A DNA stretch of 64,000 nt, from assembly GCF_021018805.1 (NCBI RefSeq), contig NC_086283.1:16768162-16832161 (forward strand), given 5' to 3'. The stretch comes from Prinia subflava (lineage: Eukaryota; Chordata; Aves; Passeriformes; Cisticolidae). Shown piece by piece: positions 56,150-64,000 of this stretch; the stretch's first letter is position 1, and every line of letters starts with the position of its first letter. The notes under the pieces were generated by a model, which made no database searches, was not told where the DNA came from, and was given only the letters and a program-made list of their open reading frames with translations. Position numbers and translations under genes: made by a program.

Positions 56150-59100
56150 AAGACCAACAGAATAATTTGCTTAAGACTCAGATTCACAGCAGTAAGTAAG
56201 CTATAATTTCACCCTTTGATCTTCAAAGATCTCATCCAGTGTCTACTGAAATCAGTGAAAGCCACTCTGTTTGACTTCAATGAACATTTATAATATACAA
56301 CTCGGAAATATCCTTCCATTTTATCTGTACATGTCTGAAGCATCTCTGGTGGAAATAAACTTCAGTATGTAAGTTTGGGTGTTTTAACATAATTTTATGT
56401 GGCATGAAAGTGTTTCATATTTGAACATGAAAGGAATAAAATTTGTTTGCCCTGAAAAACACAACTGCTATTAAAGAAGCATGTGGCATCAAGCCCAGAT
56501 CACCTAGCAGGAGTTAATACAACACTTGTAGCTGCATCAGTATTGCTGAAACAAGTGCTCAGTTGCTAATGAGCTGTCTGCCAAGCAGTGATGCTGCCAT
56601 CTGAAAACCTTTCTGGTCCTTGGCATCTGCCTCTAAGAGAGATATGAGATCTATAAACCCAGAAAATTATCTTCATTATGTCAGATTAATTCTGCACATA
56701 GTCCAGTGATTTATCCTACTGTAAAACTGGAACTATCTCTATGTAAATGCACTAAATAATGATGTGAAATTTGCCTTGGTTTGTGGGGGTGTGGCGTTTT
56801 CCATCACCACCCCTATGTACATCCTCAGCACCGAGTGTTACTGACTAGTCTGGAGGGGGAGGTTTAGCAGCGTGAGGAATTTGTAATAGAAATCAAATAT
56901 TAGTACAAGCAAGATGATATCTTGCCCAAATGAGATTTGATTACATAATTAATCTTGATAGTTACACACGATTTTGTGTGCATGTGATTTGACTACTGGA
57001 TTAGAAAGCCAGGAGATGAGCCACTGATATGATTTGCTTTCTAGGGAAATCCAGGCAGAAAGATGAGCAAAATTTCCATGGGCTCTAGGATAAGTTTTGA
57101 AGGATTTAATCATGCTCAGATTGTAATAGAGGCCTTTCCCTGCAGAAAGCCTGGACCAGAGCTACCCATCATCCAGGCCAAACATAGCAAAGCATTTCAG
57201 CACTGGAACTGAGCTCTGTGGTGCAGTTCAGCACAGGCTCATGCTTTTGATGAACAGGGATGTTTTTAATGGCACATTAATGACAAACAGCCTTGTGGTC
57301 TGAGTATGTGTTCTTCAAACATGTCATCACCTGATGGGATATTCCCTTTCCTGCACAGCCATTGCTATGGTGCCTTATCTCCCTTCCAGTCTGGCTTCTG
57401 CCTAATTCTCTTTCCATTGTTGTTTGTACAGCTCTGTACACCCCTTTCCCTCCCATGGCATTTTCAGTCAGGGGAGCACCAGGCTGTGGTCTCAGCCCTG
57501 GGGTGATCCATCCCTTGGGGAAGGTGTTGTGGGAAGCTGCTCTTGGCAGCTCTTCAGGCTCAGTGAGGGCTCTGTGATACAGGAACCTGGAGCATCTGCA
57601 GCCAGGACTGGGATGCACGTTTAGGATCTGCATGTTAAGGATCTGCCAGACTAGATCCCAAACATTTCACAGACAAAATATTTCACAACTGGGGAATCTC
57701 ATGGCAACATTGGGGTGTTTGACATGTGATTTTTTTTAATAGACTTTTTATTACCTATTATTTGTATGAACTAGTGATAATCAGAGGAGGGGGTGAAGTC
57801 TCACTCACTTTAGTGCACTAAATTTGGCAAACAGAGACAGGCAAACGTGAAACCCTTACAGGTCCTTATATTTACTTTTCAGTGGAATTGTTCTCTTTCT
57901 CCTACCTGTTTTTGCACACTGGTCATAGAGTATGAAGTTCAGGAAAACAGGACATTGGAAAAAAGATAACGTCTGCAAAAATCACTGAAATCTCAGTATG
58001 CATGCTTATTTATTTTAATTACAGCAGCATAGTTGTTATTCCTCCCTGTACCTTAGACTCCTTTGGTGTGATGGAGAAAAAGCCCCTAGAGAATCTTTGG
58101 AAAAGTAAAGACGTGCATGTGTTTGGTCCATAGGAGTGATGACAGAGAATAATCTGCTGTTGGAATAAGAATTACTGGCATTTCTAAAGGGATGGAGGTT
58201 TTGGACAACGCAGAAGGAACAGTGAGTCGTGATTGTAACCACTGTCTTTTGCTTTTTAACCGCCTGCTAACTGTGTGTTTTGTGGTGAAAATGGCATGAA
58301 CACAATCATTCCCCCATACAGGATGTGATGCAGCAACACTTCTGAGATCTAAGCCTGAGGCTTCCCCCAGGATCCTACTTAACAAGTATTGGCAAGCAAT
58401 TATTTTAATTTTGATTTACATCCCTGAGAGTTATTCCACTCTTTCCCCACTCCTTAAAACCCAAGCCCACCTTGATGAAGCCCATAGGGTTGCTGTCCCT
58501 CTGATAGCTTCTTCTTTGGTGACAGGCACTGCAAGTGTGTTTTCCCCAGCAGAAAGATGCAGGCAGGAGAGAGGATGTAAGAAGTTCAGGGGATAAACCT
58601 GGTGAGAAACCACGAGCACAGGTGATACTCCAGGGAGCAGTGGGGTATGTACAGCCGCATGGCTTGGACCTAGTGCTCATGGATGGTTTTGTGACTGGTG
58701 ATTCAGTCTTGCTGGTTTCAGAAGAATCATTCTGGATGAGGGATTTTTATAGTATAAACTGCACTCAGGGCAATGTGAGAGGAGAAGAGGATGGGGCAGC
58801 AAGAACTGAGAGGAAAGTGCTCTCCGTGGTGTGGGAGATGAAGGTGGCAAGGAGAGGGGCCTATGTGGATGGGGTACCTTGCAAAGTTTAGGTGCCAGCA
58901 CTGGGTGATTCTGTAAATCCTACTACTGCTGCCACATGAATAATGGTGCTATTTTAGGAGAAACCTTGGGAACCAGACACAGCCTAGATGAGAGATGGAT
59001 ACTGTGCCCATTGGTCTTTCTGGTGTTGCGGGTCAGCATCAGTCCGTGACGCAGAAACCTAATCCAGCATCACAGCTGGAGAGAGTAAATGCCACCACGT

Positions 59101-60870
59101 ACCAAGGAATGTTTTGGAGCTCCTGCCACTAAAGATTGCCTTAAGTACAGATGGGATCAACCGGTCAAAGCTCAATTTTAATGGTGCAACAGTGACAACC
59201 AGTGGCCAGCTAGGCTAATCCGGGACGAGTGCCATCTCTCCAAACCAGAGCTGGGTCCCTAGGGGGTCTGGCTCCCGGGGGGACCTGGAGTCACACTGGC
59301 ACAGCTCTCTCCAGGCACTGGGAGATACCCCACCAGAGAGGCTTCTGAGCATGGCAGGCTTTGTTGTTTCAGGGTCATGATCCCAGATTGCTAACGGGTG
59401 AAAAGTTAGTGTAGCGTTTTGGGGGCTTAATTTCTGCTACTGAGCACTCAGCTGCAGGAACAAAATTTGAAGACATTTGCTATAAATGGTTGGAGAAGGC
59501 AGAGCACAGGTGGGAGAAGGGTTAAGCCTCTAATGATGCCAATTTACATTTGGAGTTGTGCCTCGCTGCCAAAACTTTATTTCCTTTTTGCACACTTTTG
59601 TGCTGAAAATGGACATGACCTCAGACACAGCACATAACAGTATATGATTGAATGTCTCATGTAAGACTTTGTTCTTCCCTCTCCCCAAACTCAAAGAAAT
59701 CATTTATGCCCCAAAGTGATTGTCCTGCTCTTTATATCTAGAGAACCCCAGGGTGGACCAAACAATTTTATTGCAGAAAAAGCAGAAATTCTCTGCCTGC
59801 CTCCACCTGGGCACTGCTGTATCCCACTCACAGCATCACAAGGACTCAGTGCTATGCCTAGCACATCCTAGTGCAGTCCTTCCCCTCCCAAGGGAAGTCT
59901 GGGGCTGTGTGGGAGCTGGCAGGGCTTGAGGTCCTCCTGCTCCACGTCTGCCATCTGTTTTGGGCAGGCCTTGGTCCCTTTCCCAGGGAGGTGACAGCAT
60001 CCCTTCCCAGGGCCACTGCAGGGAGGGCACGTGGGGGAGGGCAGCCTTTGCTTTTTGCCTGCACACTTGGCAAAGGTTGCTGCTCCTCGTTGCTGCTCTC
60101 GAAGCTGTAGATGACACAGATGTGGATATCTGGTGATAGCACAGAGGAAACTGGTTCCATAAGCAAGGGTCTGAACAGCTCAAGGACTGCCAGTAAGGTG
60201 CCATTTGCAAGATGGGTACTTTTGAGAACTTAGGACAAAGGTAAGACTCTTGTGAGGCAGCCCAGGGTTATTGACCCTTCCTGTGTAAAGGCTGGTGTTG
60301 GATCAAGGCACCTGTGATGCCCCTATAGCATTTTGGGTCTCCGCAGGCAAATTTTGCTGAAACCCAAAAAGCTTTGGGGAAACTTTTTGGTCTTTCTTGT
60401 CCCACAGTGCAAATGTGTTGTGTGTCTCAGTTTGGTGAGTTGCAGGTACCAATGATAGGATGCTGATGTCCATCTGCAGTGTCGGTCACCTTACATGAGA
60501 CTGACTTGTTCAATTGAAGCTTGGAGTTTATAAGATCTTAAATTGTTTCCTCCTTAGCCACTTTGATCTCTGGGGCCCTTTCTGGTTTGTCTTGGATTTT
60601 AAAATTTAATAATTAATCTAGAAATTCAAGAGTTTAGGATACAGGAGCATCTGGGCATGATGCGGATGCTCCTCGGTGGGGTGAGTGGGAGCAGAGCCCC
60701 GCCTGGGCTCTGGGATGTGCCCACAGGGCTGGAAAGCAGGAGGGAGCCATGGCGTGGCAGCCAGCGTGCCCTGGGCAGGACCTGCTCTCCTTCTGAACCT
60801 TGTTTCCCTGACCAGATTGGGCTAGAAGTAAAAAATAAAACAGGAGGTGAAACCCTTTTACTTCTGTTTG
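56150..60870. other. Intergenic DNA, 4.7 kb, with no recognised gene
   Basis: The first kilobase is AT-rich and free of recognised repeats, and includes an inverted pair of TCF/LEF-like motifs at 56214-56228. The rest is mixed composition with unconvincing short frames. Confidence 0.5.
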
Positions 60871-60872
60871 TT

Positions 60873-60935
60873 AATCTTTCTTCTTCAATCTTTCTTTCTT
60901 TCTTCCCTCTTCTTTCTTTCCTGCTTTCTCTCTCT

Positions 60936-60984
<49 letters not shown>
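60873..60984. repeat. Pyrimidine tract ending in 46 consecutive T
   Basis: TTCTTC/TTTC-type and CT-type repeats (about 60873-60938) run into a T homopolymer at 60939-60984. The matching poly-lysine frame on the minus strand is an artefact. It could be the tail of a minus-strand retroposon whose body I cannot identify. Confidence 0.95.
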
Positions 60985-60986
<2 letters not shown>

Positions 60987-60989
60987 TAG

Positions 60990-63900
60990 CAGGGCTCCTT
61001 TTTTTCTCTCTCTTTTGCCTCAATAGAAAGAAAAAAAGTTTTGTCAGCACTCCTGTTTCTTTTGTTGTTTTCTTTTTCTCAGAAGTCTTTTCTGCTTTTA
61101 TCCTAATCCCAGGCATGCATGAGGGAACAGTTGTGCTCTGTTGTTTGTCTGTTCTGGTAGTTTTGAACCAGTAGGGCTCCTGCTTTGTTCTCTTTATTTT
61201 CTGAACACAGAAAGGTAAAAGAGTAGGAATAGCGATTGAAACTCTTAAGAAGAGAAACCTTCGATATTTATTTAGATTTAATTCATTTTTTGCCATGTTG
61301 GTAATAATTAAGGGATGATGACAAATTAAAAAAAAAGAGAGAGGGGAAAAAAAGGAAAAGGAAAGAAACCTCTTTCCACTCCCCTGAGATCAGAGTATTG
61401 CTACCCAGAGCATTTTTAACTTGTACCCCTTGAGACGCATGTTTTTAACTCTGTTGTCCAATTTATTCACTCTCTGGAACCAGACAACAATTTAACATAT
61501 GCCAGGGTTGTTGTTTTTTTTTTCCCTACACACAGAATTACTCCTTTGTAGAGGTGGCTTTATGATTTGAAAAGCAGTGTTAGCCTGGTTTACCTGATGC
61601 GATGTCAGCCTGACTTTCAAGTCACATCTTGGTTTTAAGCTTTATATTTATGGCTTTAAATCCGCTCTGATGCTTCTTCTTTTTGGGGGGCATGTTGCAG
61701 AACTGTCACTAAAGTTTTTTAATGATTTTTTAGGTATTCCTTTACTAGTTGGGCATGCCGGCTAAAAAATTGTCTGAAATGTTTTAAAAAATTTAACTAA
61801 AACTAACATGGATCCATCTGTCTCTGTTTCATTCCTGCAAAACAAACCTTTTATGATTTTGGTATCCAACATGTGCTTGTTCTCTGTTGCCATGGAGATG
61901 CTGTAGGCCTGAATTTTTTTTTCACAGGCTCTTACGATGAAGGTTTTTTTGAAAACTGTTTTGATTAATTTTTCCTTCACTTCAACTTCTCTCTCACTTA
62001 AACTGTTTTCCCCTTTTGTTTCCCACTTGATTTATGGCAGGTCGCTGTCATTTAAATAGATGCGCGTTTTGAAATTCCTTCTTTCTGTTCAAATGCAAAG
62101 AAAAAAAAAGGGGAAAAAAAAAATAACCCATGCAAGTCATGCTCAAAGACTTGGTTATTGTTGCTTGTTGGATTTCTGCTCTCTGTGGTTGTCGGGCCTA
62201 ATTCAAAGTAATTCAGGCTACTCAGTGGGGGCAGTGCATAGCTCCACAGGAAATTATGATAGCAAAAGTCTTCCTGTAGAGCTCTACACTTGGCACTACA
62301 AAGTGCCTCGGGCTGCAGTTACCTGAATAGGGTTGAATTAGACCAGACAACCGCATCATCCCACTTCTTAATCTATTAGAGCGATATACAAGTGGCAATT
62401 GTTGATTGCAAAAATGGGATTAAGAGGCTCTTCAAGTGAATTGATTTTCTTGTGAGAACAAAAAGAGGAAAGAGAAGGCTCGTTTGAATCACACAGCCAG
62501 AAAGTTTCGTGAATGGGTTCCACTCCAAATGTTAGAATTAAAGCAACGAGTATTTCCCCATGGAGCATGCAGGTGAGAGGAATAAACTGCTGAAAAATAG
62601 AAAATGATGTCTAAAAGTTTGTGGCGCTCTCAACAAATCATGGCTCTTCCCCCACAACCCCTCCCTGCTCCCTGCTCCAGGCAGCAGCAACAACAAATCC
62701 TTCTTTCAGCCAAACACTTCATTGCTCTTCGTCAGCCTCTGCTTATTATTCTTTAATCTTTATTTTTACTCACAAGTTTCACTTACTTATTTTGCTTTGT
62801 CTCTGGCAAGAAATGGGATGAGAGAACAGCTGCTTTGACTCCTGCTGGTTTTCCCTGAACCTTTCCACTTATTTCTTCCCCTCACCAAGACCAAAGCAGT
62901 GCCATGTCTCTCCCATGGGACCTCCAAAATCTGTTGCCTGCACTCCTACAGAGCAACTCCTCTCAGGGATTTCACCCCCTCTCCTGGTTCCTGCTTTTCC
63001 CTTCAGGGCTACTGGTTTCCCTGAAACCACAAGTTTTGTGTGGACAAGTGTCATAAATTTCACATTAACCTCAGTGTACCATACCCTGGGAAGAGTAGAG
63101 CCTGGCATCTACCTCCACTGGGATGGGCCCTGCTATTTATTTTTGGATATCCCTCAGTGATTCTGGAAATCCTTTCGCCTCAGCTGAAAGAGGAGCTGGT
63201 GCTGTGCTGCACAGGGAGGGCAGTGGTGAAGGCAAGTCCTGCCCTGGGTGTACTGGAGAGCAGCGCTCAGGCAGGGCTGGCTGTCAGCAGTGTGGAGAAT
63301 AGAAATGACACCCAGCAGGAAAAAGGAGCTGCTGGAGCAGGTGGAGGGAGCCTGGTGCTGTCATTTGCCTTGGGAAGCAGCAGTGGGGAGGGTCCCCTCT
63401 CAGACACAGGGATGAGAATCCTCCCCGCCCACCACACAAGCATGGGATCCCACCCTGGGTGCAGGTGCCAGCACAGGGGTGAAGGGCATGAGCCACTTTC
63501 AAGTGGGCTTCAAAGATTTTGGGGCAGGGAACAGGCGGTTGAACTAGACCTTGATCCGTGGGTTCAGGGTACATGTCCTTCCTCATCACGTTATCACCAG
63601 TGCCTCTGCTCAGGTTTGTTATGCAGCTGGTTTGCCTTTCTTTAAATTTGCTATAGTAGGCTTGTTCCCTCAGCTGGACCCTGCTTGGGAAGGGGCTTGA
63701 GAAGTGTCTCAGAGCAGAAAGGGCTGACAGAGTCACTGCTGTGAACTGGAGCCACCAGGGAGGCTCTCACATGATGTTTAGGGAAGGGGCAGAAACAAAT
63801 TTGGAGCAAAAGCACCATCTCAGTGCTTCACTTAATGATTTTTTCTTTCAGGGGAAGATTATGTTGTTGCAAAACTTTTCCTTTTAGGTTAGTGGTTGTG

Positions 63901-64000
63901 GGACAGGGATGAATTTCTATGGCATCAGAGAACCCTCTTACACCCCAAGAACCCCCTGTTCAGGTTTAGAAGTGCTGCAAATCCAAATGAAACAGGACCA
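60990..64000. other. Intergenic DNA to the right edge with no recognised gene
   Basis: AT-rich from about 61.0 to 62.6 kb, then more mixed. The 201-codon frame at 63040-63645 has no family resemblance and overlaps a long frame on the other strand. No repeat was confidently identified. Confidence 0.5.

Noticed and set aside
60871..61296. Minus-strand poly-lysine-containing 141-aa frame
   Set aside because: Most of its length is the T homopolymer and pyrimidine tract read backwards.
63040..63645. 201-aa plus-strand frame near the right edge
   Set aside because: Low-information composition, overlapping 150-aa frame on the opposite strand, and no recognisable domain.

Overview
The window is nuclear DNA from a vertebrate, most probably a bird. 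It has spliced genes with GT-AG introns, CpG-island promoters, 3' ends of CR1 LINEs (the dominant avian/reptilian retrotransposon) and a worn MIR-like SINE, with long non-coding stretches between. No prokaryotic operons, CRISPR arrays or tRNAs were seen. Most short open reading frames here are chance frames in introns or intergenic DNA.

Left part (1-9.0 kb): the 5' half of RBMX (hnRNP G) lies on the minus strand and runs off the left edge. Four coding exons (7319-7211, 7016-6910, 1492-1321, 255-139) encode the RRM and the start of the RGG/proline-rich tail. A non-coding first exon probably ends at 8642, below a TATA box and a CRE-like site in a CpG island. The intron between the first two coding exons carries a C/D-box snoRNA with the 18S rRNA complementarity expected of SNORD61. 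The next intron holds a broken protein-like relic.

Middle (9.0-37.5 kb): CR1 fragments fill much of the space between the two divergent genes. On the plus strand, a complete 17-exon TM9SF2-type gene runs from ATG 11522 to TGA 36976, with a polyadenylation signal at 37508. It encodes a 646-residue nine-pass membrane protein. Every exon joins in frame. Its position beside RBMX suggests a TM9SF2-like paralogue rather than the TM9SF2 locus found elsewhere in mammals, but this is inference.

Right part (37.5-64 kb): no protein-coding gene could be supported. It holds an LTR-like element, a long AAAAG microsatellite, a MIR-like fossil, homopolymer runs, an orphan CpG island near 54.5 kb and AT-rich stretches with paired transcription-factor-like motifs. 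In mammals the DNA beyond RBMX leads toward GPR101 and ZIC3, so this could be a regulatory desert. The sequence alone does not prove that.

The genes share no evident pathway: RBMX acts in nuclear splicing, the snoRNA in rRNA methylation, and the TM9 protein in Golgi/endosomal membranes. I found no convincing new multi-gene system.
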